Shown one piece after another: positions 40,939 to 51,349 of a stretch of DNA of 64,000 nucleotides. Numbering within the stretch: the stretch's first letter is position 1; every line of letters starts with the position of its first letter. The stretch comes from Cyprinodon diabolis (Eukaryota; Chordata; Actinopteri; Cyprinodontiformes; Cyprinodontidae). The position numbers and the translations under genes were made by a program. The notes under the pieces are model-generated. The model saw only the letters and a list, made by a program, of their open reading frames with translations, had not been told where the DNA came from and searched no databases. The stretch is from NCBI GenBank assembly GCA_030533445.1, contig CM060070.1, positions 28,978,501 to 29,042,500 of the forward strand, read 5' to 3'.

Positions 40939-43504
40939 AATGGTATATGAGGGACAGTTTATGATTGTCGATACAGGTAATGTGGCATATTGCCCAGGGG
41001 ACCAGTGTATCAGTGGGCAGCATAAATTCTTGACAGAAATAAAGTTTTCTATAGTTATGTCCCAATCATGTTTATTTTTGCTCATTTTTATAATCAGTTA
41101 CAAGGGAGTAGACTCCCCACTGTGGACAATGTGAGCAGTTATTAGTCTGTAAATTTGGCATCTGATGCTTAAGTTGGAGATCACGTGGTTAAACTTTGAT
41201 TATAGTTAAAGGAGTAATTGATGCATAAATCTATTATTCTCATTATTCTTGTTTACTTTTTTGCATCTGCCTGGCATCATTCTTAAACAATCAGGTGAAA
41301 GGATGCAATCTTATGGTTGCTATAGAGTCATAAGGGGCTTATCATGTGTCTGTCTGAGGTTGCAGTTTCAATGTTTTTCCCTTTCCAACCAAAGAGTTTA
41401 CTTTAAGGAATGGACTTCCGTATTGTAGTTATAACACAGAAAAAGAAAAGGCAGTGGATTACAAATAAGAGGTTTTTTAAGCGCTTTAAGTAACTTTTAG
41501 TGGTTAAATAGCCCTATGGATTTAGAAAAACAATTGAGTCGAATTTGTTTCTATTAAAGTTTGATTTTTCGAAAATTTGTAATCTCCTTATTTGCTAATG
41601 GAATAATGTACATTTCTCTCCCATCTGGTTATACATCAGTTTCAGAAGTCTCAGGGTAGTGGGCAGTGTCACTTATGTCAGATATCAGTGTCATATGTGT
41701 GTAGTAACATTAGATACCCACTAGATGTCAGCCAGGCTATTAGAATAATACATTTGCAACATGAGTTTTGGCAAGATTTTTTTTTTATTGTTTGGAAAAT
41801 ACTGTTAGATATGTAACAGTCGCCCTGAAGTGCAAACCACATCAACAAATCTTTAAACAAACCTAAAAATTAAAAAACACAGCAAGATTTTTAAAACTGT
41901 AATAACATATCCAAAAACTCAGCAACAGCTCAAAACATACAATTATATTAACTTGGGAAAAAAAATACAAATAAAAAAACCCCACAAAAACATATTCAGA
42001 AAATGGACAACATATTCTGCCTTTTCTTTATAAATGAGTGAGCAAAAGCAGAATGACTTCAGGTTTAAAAGCCAAACGTCGCCGTCATCCAATCAGCAAG
42101 AGCTCAAGCATCCCACTAATATCTACATCTTCCAGTAGTTTAATGTAATTGTGATTGTAATTAATGTTCGTTTCAAGTTAATGTCATTGTGTTTTTGAAT
42201 ATATTGTTGTGTTTAATATTATTTTTTGTTTTTCAGTATAATTTGGTATTGAATATGTTGTGTGTTTTTCTGAATATGTTGTTGTGTGTATGAATTTGTT
42301 TTGTTTTTGAATATAATTTGGTTTTGAATATGTTGTTGCATTTTTTTAATTGCGGTTGTGTTTAAAGATTTGTTCATGTGGTTTGCACTTCAGGGCCACC
42401 TTAATAACGTTTCCAGAATGTGTTACTGCTATTGCAGTATGTGTGTCACTGTACGGTGTTAGAAGAATCAGAAATGAACAATTATTCAAAGAATGGTAAA
42501 TGTTTTTTTTTTTCTTCTAATTTAAACATCATAAATAAGTTGGGCTTTTTTTATGTTGAAACATTTGGGTAGGGGTTTTCAACCTGCAGCTCCAGAACCT
42601 GAGCTGACTCCTTGGACCCCCCCCCCCCCCCGCAAGCGACTTTCAAAACTTAAGCTAAAATGATTAAGAAAATCAACAAATATTTTTGAAAATACTTAAA
42701 TAATTAATTTAATTTTTGATAGTTTTTCAGTTTTATCATGAAGCAAACTGTCCGCATTGGATTTTGACAAGTGAATGAAATCAAAAGCACAGGTGATATT
42801 TTTTAAATCTCTTTTCCTCGGCATTAAATTGGTAACCTACCTGTTTTCCATAAGTATCAGTATTTTATATAAGTAGATGATCCTCTTTCTGTAAACTTTA
42901 AATGTTTTTCTTTATTTCAAGGTAGAAAGAAAATAGCGGATTTTTAAAAATGAAAAAAAAAAATCCTCTATTACTGCTTAGTGTTAATCTGTTGAAAATT
43001 GTGAGGATCAGGTGGGAACTGGATCCACCCTTACCCTAATCCAGGTAAGGATTAGCAAGAATTTATTCAAAGCAGACAGCTGTTATGAGAAAATTACGAA
43101 ATACAATAGTTTCTGTTGTGCTTGGAGTCTTTCAGCACTATCTTAACACCTGTCTTCCAGCTAAATGAGTCGTCCTGTCATTTGAATTCCTCATGTTAAA
43201 GTGTCCTTTGAAAAGAAACTCAACATTGTGCAGATTCTTCTGATCTGTGAGCAAATAGACGGATGTGTCTTGCACTCTAAAAACTAAATGATTAACAATG
43301 CAAGAAAAAGAATTAACTTGATTAACCAGACATTAGGTAAACATCACAACTTTTTCTAAGAATCTGTGCATTTTCCATATGCTCGGCTTGTTTAAGCTTA
43401 TTTAAAATATGCTTCTACGCCCTTGTCCAATTCCAGCCTGCATTTGCCTTTTAAAATGATCAATTCTTTGGTTGACCAGGCTGTTAAAGGGTTAAAAAGC
43501 ATAG
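40939..43504. other. Intergenic AT-rich DNA
   Basis: At about 41840-42400 there are imperfect inverted segments: 'gaagtgcaaaccacatcaac' near 41827 and 'gtggtttgcacttc' near 42381. They flank TTG-rich text ('ttgaatatgttgt'), so this is probably an unnamed inverted-repeat element of about 570 bp. A C-run lies at 42618-42632. No coding exon is seen. Confidence 0.4.
41820..42402. mobile_element. Inverted-repeat element with TTG-rich interior
   Basis: The left edge reads 'cgccctgaagtgcaaaccac' and the right edge 'gtggtttgcacttcagggcc', perfect complements over at least 18 bases. The interior left half is 'caaaaac'-type sequence and the right half is 'gtttttgaata'-type sequence, so complementarity continues imperfectly inward. 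No transposase and no certain target-site duplication were found. Confidence 0.75.
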
Positions 43505-43719
43505 ACTATTTGTTTATTTGTTTATTTATTTGAATCCCCATTAGCTGTCAGTAATTTGACAGCTACTCTTCCTGGGGTCCCTTTAAAATTATACAGATAC
43601 ACAAAACATATCAAATGATCACATCATAAGAACCACGATACATTTCAAATTATATCACATTACAGTACAATATGTTACACAAATATTCATATATTAAGGC
43701 TATCAACAAAGTGTTTTTT

Positions 43720-44141
43720 TTAAAGTGTTTTAAATGCACCTTTCGTAGTAGCAGTCGAGATGTTATGAGGCAGTTTGTTCCACAGAGTCACAGCTCTGAA
43801 CAACATAGACCTGCACACTGCTTCTGTTCTCGGAATGGGTAGCGTCAAATGACCAGAAGCTGCCTGCCTGGTTGAATAATTGTGCTCATTTCTCACATAA
43901 TGTAACAAACTTTTCTACAAACAATAATATTCCTCAGGAAACACAAAACATTACATTTTAGTCTCTCTTCTACTCTGAGCCACGACAGACGCACATGCAG
44001 CTCAGCAGAGCTCTGAGTCCACACACAGGGCAGTCCCAGTGCCAGCCTGGCCGCTCTGTTCTGTGCGGTTTGTAATTTAGCCAGATGTTTCTGAGCTCCA
44101 CCTGACCACACCACAGAGCAGTAGTCCAGGTGAGACAGCAC
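43720..44141 (-). pseudogene. LINE C-terminal region, split in two frames
   Basis: The frame at 44141-43893 has LDYCSVVWSG and KLQTAQNRAARLALGL, the common post-RT segment of LINE proteins. The next frame (43908-43720) reads HNYSTRQAASGHLTLPIP and LFRAVTLWNKLP. The two are separated by a frameshift near 43900. Confidence 0.8.
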
Positions 44142-44308
44142 TTAAGATTTAACCACCAAAATTCTAGAGGCTGAGGTCATGAAAGATCTAAATCTTTAAA
44201 TACAAGACATATTTCTTCCCATATTTTTCACCACCATATCTATATGTTTTTCCCAGGATAGCTGCTCATCAAATGTTACTCCAAGTAGTTTCACCTCTTG
44301 AACCTGTT

Positions 44309-45322
44309 CTACGGTATGTCCATATCCTTTAGCACAATATCAAGTTTATCATCACATTTTTTATGCCTAGCTTTAAATAACATACACTTTGTCTTTGAAA
44401 CATTCAAGGTTAGTCTGTTCTCATTAATCCAGGCAAGAAGTACCTGCAAATCCAACTGCAGTGTTTCTTTTAACTCTGATATCTTTGTTGCTGCAAAGTA
44501 AAGTGTAGAATCATCTGCATTAAGAGTTATATTGCACCTTTTTAGGAAAAATGGCATGTCATTAATAAAAATTGAGAAAAGCAATGGTCCTAGGCAACTG
44601 CCTTGTGGTACACCACACTGCATTTGTTGAGGTGATGAGAAGCTTCCATTAAAAAACACACATTGTGATCTAGATGTTAAATAGTTTTGTATCCATTTCA
44701 GAGCAGTGGCACCAAATCTGTATGCCGATAACTTTTCAAGTAACATTTGATGATGCACTAAATCAAATGCAGCACTAAAATCCAAAAACACTGCACCAAC
44801 TATCAGTTTTTTGTCTATGCTAGACAACCAATTCTCCATCATTTCTGTAAGGGCTGTACATGTCGAGTGATTTTCCCTATATGCATGCTGTGATTCAAAA
44901 ATCAATTTGTTACAGTTTAAATATGTTGAAATCTGTCCAAAAACTACCTTTTCCAGCAATTTACTAAGTATAGGCAGAATTATAATGGGCCTAATATTGA
45001 CTGCAGAGAGGCTAACATTGGTAGTTTTTGAAAGAGGAAGTATTTTAGCAGATTTCCACATTTGAGGGAAGACCCCTTCTGTCAAGCTTAGATTAAACAA
45101 ATGACAGACTGGTGAAGCTATCACACTTGCAGCCATTTTCAGTAATCTGCCATCAATCTCATCCATTCCTGATGGTTTGTTTTCATGTAAAATTAGAAGC
45201 AAACTTTTAACTTTATCTGTGCTTAACAATTTAAATGTGAAATGACAGTTTTTATTCTTAACAATCAAATCATTGATTATTTGAGATGAAGTGCCCAGAT
45301 TTGCTGTAACACTTTGTGTCAT
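44309..45322 (-). pseudogene. LINE reverse transcriptase domain
   Basis: A 337-codon open frame. KPSGMDEIDGRLLK (about residue 49 on), HAYRENHSTCTAL, FLDFSAAFDLVHH (with the first catalytic Asp), GVPQGSCLGPLLFSIFINDM and NADDSTLYF (catalytic Asp pair) appear in the order of RT motifs. It is still open across the whole RT core, but adjoining parts are out of frame, so the copy is not functional. Confidence 0.9.
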
Positions 45323-46193
45323 TCATTAACTTATATATTTTATCATAATAATATTTACCAAAATGGTCTGCAATATCTTTACCTTTTGTTAAAAAAAGTC
45401 CATTCACTTCTAAAAATGCTGGTGTCTTAATTTTGCTTCTGCCCATTAACTCATTCAAGGTATTCCACAGTTCTTTACCATCATTTTTCTTTTGATCTAT
45501 CGACTTTCTATAATAATCCCTTTTTTTCTTTCTATTGAGCATAGTCACTTTATTTCTCTCTTTACAATAAGCTTTCCATTTCACAGGAAATACCACTTTG
45601 CCTAAAACACAGGCTTCTTTTTTCAGGGAGTCTCTATGTGCCATGCTCTGTCTAAGCTCATCATCAATCCATGGGGCTTTGTTTTCTCTTACTGTAAACT
45701 TTTTAAGTGGTGCATGCTTATTTACTACTGAGAGAAACAAATCACTGAAAAATTTAACAGCCATATCCACATCTTTTGTACATAGCACAAGGCTCCAATC
45801 TATCTCCTCCAAATCACTGATGAATTCCTCCACCTTAAAATTTTTATAACTTCTTCTAAGTATTATTTTTGGCCCACTTTTTGGCGCTTTACCTTTTCTG
45901 GCTAAAGCCACTATATTGTGATCTGAAAACCCAACTGGAACAGAAACTACCTGAGAGCAACTAGAGCTATGGTTTGTGAATATGTGATCAATGCATGTTG
46001 AGGACATATGCCCAGATTCATTACAGAATATTCTAGTTGGTTGTTTGACAAGCTGTTTAAGATTACAGATTCTTAATGTGCTTTTTAGCTTTTTCTTAAG
46101 ATGACAAGTTTTTGAGAGCCAGTCAATATTACAATCTGCCAACACATACATCTCATAACCCAAATTAGACATGTTTGACAGAATAGCGCACAT
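45270..46193 (-). pseudogene. LINE endonuclease C-terminal half and linker
   Basis: A 307-codon frame beginning near MYVLADCNIDWL, followed by LVKQPTRI, STCIDHIFTN and VPVGFSDHNIVAL. These are the NxDW, TCIDH and SDHN motifs of AP-type LINE endonucleases. The remainder is the basic linker before the RT (KKKRDYYRKSIDQKKNDGKE, ELWNTLNELMG). It overlaps the RT frame in another phase, showing a frameshift near 45.3 kb. Confidence 0.88.
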
Positions 46194-46197
46194 TTCA

Positions 46198-46578
46198 TCA
46201 ACATACAGTGCCCTCTAATTTTGCCGGCCTATAGATGCATCCAACAATAATTGGTCGACAAAAAGGAATATGTACTTCTAAGCATAAACATTCAACCGTA
46301 GGAACCATTAGGTCCGTCCTAATCTTAGCAGGGATTTGGCTTTGTATGTAAAAAGCAACTCCACCTCCGAAGAGATTCCGATCACATCTATAAATATTGT
46401 AGTCAGATATAGCCACACAATTATCAACAATTGTCTGATCCAAATGGGTCTCCGATACAGCCATAATATTTATTCTTTCCTTATGAACATAACTGTATAA
46501 TTCATGTACTTTGTTTCTTAAGCTCCTTACATTAATATGAGCAATTCTCACACCTTTTTTAGGTAGATTTAGATCCAT
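46198..46578 (-). pseudogene. LINE endonuclease N-terminal half
   Basis: A 126-codon frame with IAHINVRSLRNKVHEL, IMAVSETHLD (catalytic Glu motif), GGGVAFYI and IVGCIYRPA, the first half of an AP-type endonuclease. It stops four bases before the next frame begins, so a small deletion or frameshift has broken the domain between GCIYRPA and LADCNIDW. Confidence 0.88.
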
Positions 46579-46640
46579 GAGTTTGTTTGAGGTACATTAT
46601 AGCATATTTAACAATGTGATGCCATCATATTGCATGTTTC

Positions 46641-48100
46641 CACCTTCAATCCCTGCTTTTGGGATAAAAGCAGGGATTAAATAAACCTACAGTGGAAGAT
46701 TCTGTTCATCAGCATCAAAACTATGAAAGAATGGCAAACAGAGACTCACAAAAACTCAAATTAATTCCTATTTAGTTTTGTGTAACATCTACAATCTCAG
46801 CTTTAAACTATAAATCACGTGGATGAATCAGAGATGTGCATTAAATCCTCCTTGCCCTATGTTCTAGTTTTCCCTTCAGCGTGGCTGTCACCTTGAAAGA
46901 ATGTGACAGAAGAGGAAGAACCACGGGTCAGACCTTTTTAAGTTTCCCTGTCACTCAGCGCCCTGCTTTGCATTAATTGCACAAAAACATGCTTGTCATT
47001 ATTGTGGCAATTGTTGAGCAAAGCATCGTATTTCAAAGTACCTTAACTGGCAAAACAGCTTTTTCTGTAAGTGCTTATATAGGATACAGATCGCTGACCA
47101 ATTCCACCATATAATAAATTCTGTTTCTTTTATTGTGTGTTTTTGTTAAAATCTGGGATAACTCGACTTAAGACGACATGGGTAAAAAGCCACCCATGGA
47201 AATAGATGAAGAAATCATTTGAGATTTTTATTGCTGGATGACAAAGTATTACTGCTGTGCTACAGGTTCATTGACCCACTGGGGATCATTAAATCGATCG
47301 TAAGTGCAGCCAATTAGCCAATCACAAGATCTGAGTATCTGCCCACTCAGCTCAGGTAAACAAACCAGCATCAAGTCTCTATTCTAAGATAGGTAATTGG
47401 TTACATAAATTAATTCATACCCAACACGAGGAGTGGTTTACAGCTTGTGTAGAACAGATCTCACTGGCTCTGAATAACACATAGTCTAAAACAAGCTTTT
47501 ATCTTATCTTAGTATCGTAAATGCTGTAGGAGAGCCCATCTATTAGCCCATCTATTAGCCCATATATTTAACCAAAGCATTCCTTGAAACAAAATCAGAC
47601 ATTATAGTCAAACAGTTACTCATTACTTCAGATGTCTATTCAAACATTTTATATTTGAACTTTTTAGTTTTTATCTATTCACCCCAACTGTTGTTATAAG
47701 CGATCGATACATTTTTTCCCCTGCACTTTTGAAAAATGTTTTTGCATCTTTGAGAGAATTAATACTTTTATTTTATTAAATATCTTAAATGTTTTAAACA
47801 GCCACAAACATTCCTTTGTTGTTTCTGTCTCTTCAGGATTGTTAGGACATATCTTTGTTAACAATAATTTACTGTTCATAGGAAAGAAGGTCAAATATGC
47901 AGCATTTATTTTTTATCTGTTTTCAATGAGCAAATCCACTAAGACCTGTCAAACTGCCTGTGCAATTTTTCAGTCATTCGAGTCATGGCAACCACAAATG
48001 GAGCCTAGACGGAAGTTCAAATGAAGAACCACATTGCTCCACCAGCCCCTCCTCCCACCATCATAGCTAAAGCTTCATCAGAGTGTCATTCCTTATGGAC
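46641..48100. other. Intergenic DNA upstream of the LINE
   Basis: It contains a perfect 13-bp stem, 5-bp loop hairpin at 46648-46678. A LINE-tail-like phrase ('ttgacccactggggatcatt' at about 47272-47291) has a sister at about 49574 ('attgacccactggggattcc'). No coding exon is recognised. Confidence 0.45.
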
Positions 48101-48260
48101 TCTTCCCTGTCTCATCTCAACTAGTCCGGCAAAAGAGGTTTCTTCCCAAAAGGGAGTTTTTCCTCTCCACTGTCGCTCAATCCTTGCTCATCATGGAAAG
48201 GTTCTCTCAACCTGTGTAATCCAACTGGACTTCCATCTTCCAGGTCCCTGAGTGAAGCTC
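48101..48260. repeat. Teleost interspersed repeat fragment
   Basis: 'ggtttcttcccaaaagggag', 'tttttcctctccactgtcgc' and 'ccttgctcatcatgg' closely follow a repeat common in teleost genomes, which reads 'aaagggagtttttccttccc' then 'actgtcgccaagtgcttgct'. The match is from memory and the family class is not known to me. Confidence 0.6.
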
Positions 48261-48358
48261 TAGCATCAGCTCACACAGTCCACTGGAGGTCCCCATAAAG
48301 CTCAGCATACCAGACTGACCAACTTCATCTATCCCCACTCCACCACCAGTTTCAGGCC

Positions 48359-48382
48359 TGGGGGGGGGGGGGGGGGGGGGGG
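48359..48382. repeat. Poly-G tract
   Basis: A near-uninterrupted run of about 22 G. Similar G or C runs occur at 42618-42632 and 56947-56966. Such tracts are prone to sequencing length error. Confidence 0.9.
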
Positions 48383-49659
48383 ACAGCCCTATTCTTTGCT
48401 CCTGTTCATGCATATCTATCAAAATTAAGGGCTGTGTTTCCTGCCGAGGTATGACCACCAAAGACAATGTACCAATAAATTTCTCCTAATTGTCTTTTCT
48501 CTTCGTGTGAGTTTTTCAGATTTAACTAGGCTTAAATTGAAAGGTAACCAGACTCTCGCTCTATTTTTTTGAATGTGTAAAAAAAAAAAAACTCTCAGTT
48601 TATTTGGCCTCAACTACAATCGGACAAGTGAAAAAAAACAAAAAACAAACAGATAATATGAAAAAATTACATTAATTAGGATAATAAAGAATAATAAAAA
48701 ATTCATTCTGGTATTTTGGTTTTACCTAATTTGCCTTTATAACACCCCTATAGGTAGAATAATCTGGACATTTATTTTCCACTTCTGCATCACTACACAG
48801 AGGTTAAACATCAAAATAAAGAAATAATTTCCTACTGATCAGTTTTGATTATTTTTTTTATTGCAAAAAAGAACATACATGAACAACAAAGGGTTTTACA
48901 GAACAGAACTATTATTTTAAAATGTCAAAATCAAATCTAATCTATGCTTGAGGGTTATAATAATTATTTTAGGGCAGTTAGAATTTGCATGGATTTAGAA
49001 TTTTAACTAAATTTTAAGGATTCTATATAGATATTAATAGAAGATACTAAAATCTGGAAATTAGGTTTTTGTTGTAAATATTTGGAGGTGTGACCATGAT
49101 ATTTACCATAAATAATAAAAAAAAAAAAAATTTTGATGAAAAAAAATTGACATATCTCTCCAGAATATTTTGGTATAATTACAATCCCCCCCAAAAAATG
49201 AATAAGCTTTTCTTCATTATATTTACAAAAAGTACACATTGGGTCCAAATCCCATTTATATCTGTTTTTAAAAAATGCTTTAACAGGATAAACATTAGGA
49301 ATAATTTTATAAGAAATTTCTCTTTATTGTTTATTAAGTATTTTTTAAGGAGCAACCAAATCCATTTCCAATTTATATTTTCAAAAGTGTTGGACCAATA
49401 AAATATACAATCTGGCTAAAAACACAACGTCTCGTTATAGATTATTTCTTAATCTTTTGTTGGTTGTTTTCTTACTTATAAAAGGACAATCATAATCAAT
49501 ATAAATGGAGTTTGGATCTAAACTTTGCACTGAGTTAATTTGACATGTGGGTAAAGATTATAAAAGCTTTATTGACCCACTGGGGATTCCGTCAAACACA
49601 ACAGCATTCTATTTAGTGGTAACAGGAAATTGGAAAATGAGTTTTGATTTCAACATGCC
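48383..49659. other. AT-rich intergenic DNA
   Basis: Low-GC sequence with runs of A and T. It ends with a short LINE-tail-like phrase at about 49563-49600, next to the CpG-rich block. No coding exon is seen. Confidence 0.5.
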
Positions 49660-49852
49660 TGATTCGGCCGATGAGTCACCGGGTGGCTCCACCTTCGCTG
49701 CTCCCTCGGATGCCTCGGAGGGTTGGTCCAGGAGGAAGATTTAAACGGAAAGGAAGAGGAAGCTGAGCGCATTGAACTTCACAACGACACGCGTTTCCTC
49801 CATCTGTCTGCCAGCTTTCACCAGACCGGGCAAAAACAAAATAATAACTGTG
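49660..49852 (+). promoter_or_regulatory. CpG-rich block with splice donor, candidate elovl1 promoter and first exon
   Basis: An abrupt rise in GC with about ten CG dinucleotides ('gattcggccgatgagtcacc', 'acacgcg'), against AT-rich flanks. It ends at a plausible donor (AACT|gtgagtaac at about 49851). Located 15 kb upstream of the minus-to-plus switch between mob3c and elovl1, it is the first promoter-like sequence on that side. Assignment to elovl1 is inference; no TATA box is seen. Confidence 0.4.
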
Positions 49853-50280
49853 AGTAACATTTCTCATACAGTTTTACACACATTTAAACCTTACTGACAA
49901 AAAAAACAAAACAAAACAAAAACAAAACCGTTAGTTATCAGGGGAGAATTTCAGGTCAAAAGAAAAAAAAAAGAAGGGAGCGTTAAAGTCGGCTGTTGGT
50001 TTTTAAAGAAATAGTTAGACTATTTTAATTAAGTTGAAACACTCTTTGATATAAAGGTAGTTTTAACTTAAATGACCACGGATCGGTGTTAGAGGGTTGA
50101 TACTGCTGTCAGGATGTTTATTTTTTATTTGCATGTCAATTCGCTTGTTTATTCAAACTAATTGTCCTGGTTACTGTCGACAATATCTGTGCTCTGCAGC
50201 TGTGCTGTGAACAATTGGTCTCATTGACAGGTGCAGAGTGGCTGCTGTACTTTAAAGGGGAACAATATTGTTGGTAAATG

Positions 50281-50400
50281 TAGTGGACGTGATGAAGAGG
50301 AGAACGTGATGACGAAGATCAGTTCAGTGTGAGAAGCTGTGAAGGACGTTTCTGTTAGTTTGAAGGATATTTGTTGGTTTTCTTTCTTCTGATCATCTAA
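50281..50400 (+). other. Possible noncoding exon before a strong donor
   Basis: A GA-rich block ends with CTAAG|gtgagac at 50400, a close match to the donor consensus. It may be an alternative 5' exon of elovl1. There is no transcript evidence. Confidence 0.25.
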
Positions 50401-50436
50401 GGTGAGACTATTCTAAACTCAAGGTAGTAAAAATAA

Positions 50437-50509
50437 TTATATATATATATATATATCATTATTTTTACTACCTTATTTTTACTACCTTTTTTTTTTTTTT
50501 TTTTTTTTT
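50437..50509. repeat. TA run, short direct repeat and poly-T
   Basis: About ten TA units are followed by two 'atttttactacctt' copies and a run of over 20 T. Simple-sequence cluster with no coding content. Confidence 0.85.
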
Positions 50510-50812
50510 CCATGAGGCCTTCCTTTTTGAGGCTTGATTTTAATAATGATTAGATTAGGAGTGGGTCATACCTATTTAAATGACAATTTATATTTAATAG
50601 GGAGGGAAAAATAATGATAAATGTGAAGGATGTGGAGAAAAAGAAAATGTAGAAAATGTATTGATAAACTGTGAAACTTAAAGGAATATTGGGAAATGGA
50701 GGAAATATAAAAAATATTCACAGATTTCATTATTTATTTATCTATCTACAGAATGCAAAAATTAAAAATTAAAAAATGAATTTGATGTAAAGTAATGTTG
50801 CTACACACTCAT

Positions 50813-50882
50813 GTACAGTAGGTGGCGGTATGCACTTTAAAGTTGCTTGCGATCCGCCATAATAGAAAAGAAGAAGAAGAGG
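50813..50882 (+). repeat. Short teleost repeat ending in GAA units
   Basis: 'cagtaggtggcggtatgcac', then 'gttgcttgcgatccgccata' and a terminal 'aagaagaagaag' match a short repeat common in fish genomes ('ggtggcggtaatgcacc ... aaccgcc ... gaagaagaag'). Its origin is unknown to me. Confidence 0.6.
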
Positions 50883-50972
50883 CTTGATTTCATTTTAGAG
50901 AAGCCACTACTTTTTTTTTCCTGCTTTTAAAGTGTTTACCAAATAAATACACAGCATAGACAAATTTGCAAC

Positions 50973-51349
50973 TAGGGCTGCAACTAACAATTATTTTGCA
51001 AATCGATTAATTTGTTTATTTTTTCAAATAATAATATGATGGCAAAAGATTCCTTGAAAAAAGACTTTTTATGAAAGTGTAGCTAGTGAAACTAAAACTT
51101 TTCCACTTTAGGAGTTCTTGATAGAGCTTAATGAAAGATAAAAAAAGATCTTAATCTTAAATGGAAAATGTCTCATATTGTTTTACACTTTTGGTATAAT
51201 TGCAGCTCAAGGTGGGTTACTACAGTCAGTTAAAGGAACGTTTTACAGTCTCTACACTCCAGTTAACGATTAATCGATTACTAAATTACTTTCCGATTAT
51301 TTCAATAATGGATTAGTTGAGATTGATCCGCTTAATTGTTTCAGCCCAA
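50973..51349. mobile_element. hAT-like MITE with near-perfect 8-bp TSD
   Basis: The left end TAGGGCTGCAAC pairs with the right end (complement TTGGGCTGAAAC). The flanks are TTTGCAAC and CTTGCAAC, 7 of 8 identical. The interior has 'aatcgattaatttg' and 'gattaatcgattac', typical of the 'gggctgcaactaac' family. It is 377 bp without a transposase. Confidence 0.85.

Larger units (their letters stand above)
43505..46640 (-). mobile_element. Decayed non-LTR retrotransposon (LINE), endonuclease plus RT
   Basis: The element runs on the minus strand from about 46.6 kb to a 3' microsatellite tail of AAATAAAC units at about 43505-43530. It encodes an AP-type endonuclease and a reverse transcriptase, but these are split over at least four frames. 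No ORF1 is recognised upstream. The domain order EN-RT, the microsatellite tail and the RT signature point to the Jockey/CR1/L2 group; the clade is not certain. Confidence 0.9.

Noticed and set aside
44298..44501. Plus-strand frame over the LINE
   Set aside because: Antisense of the RT frame.
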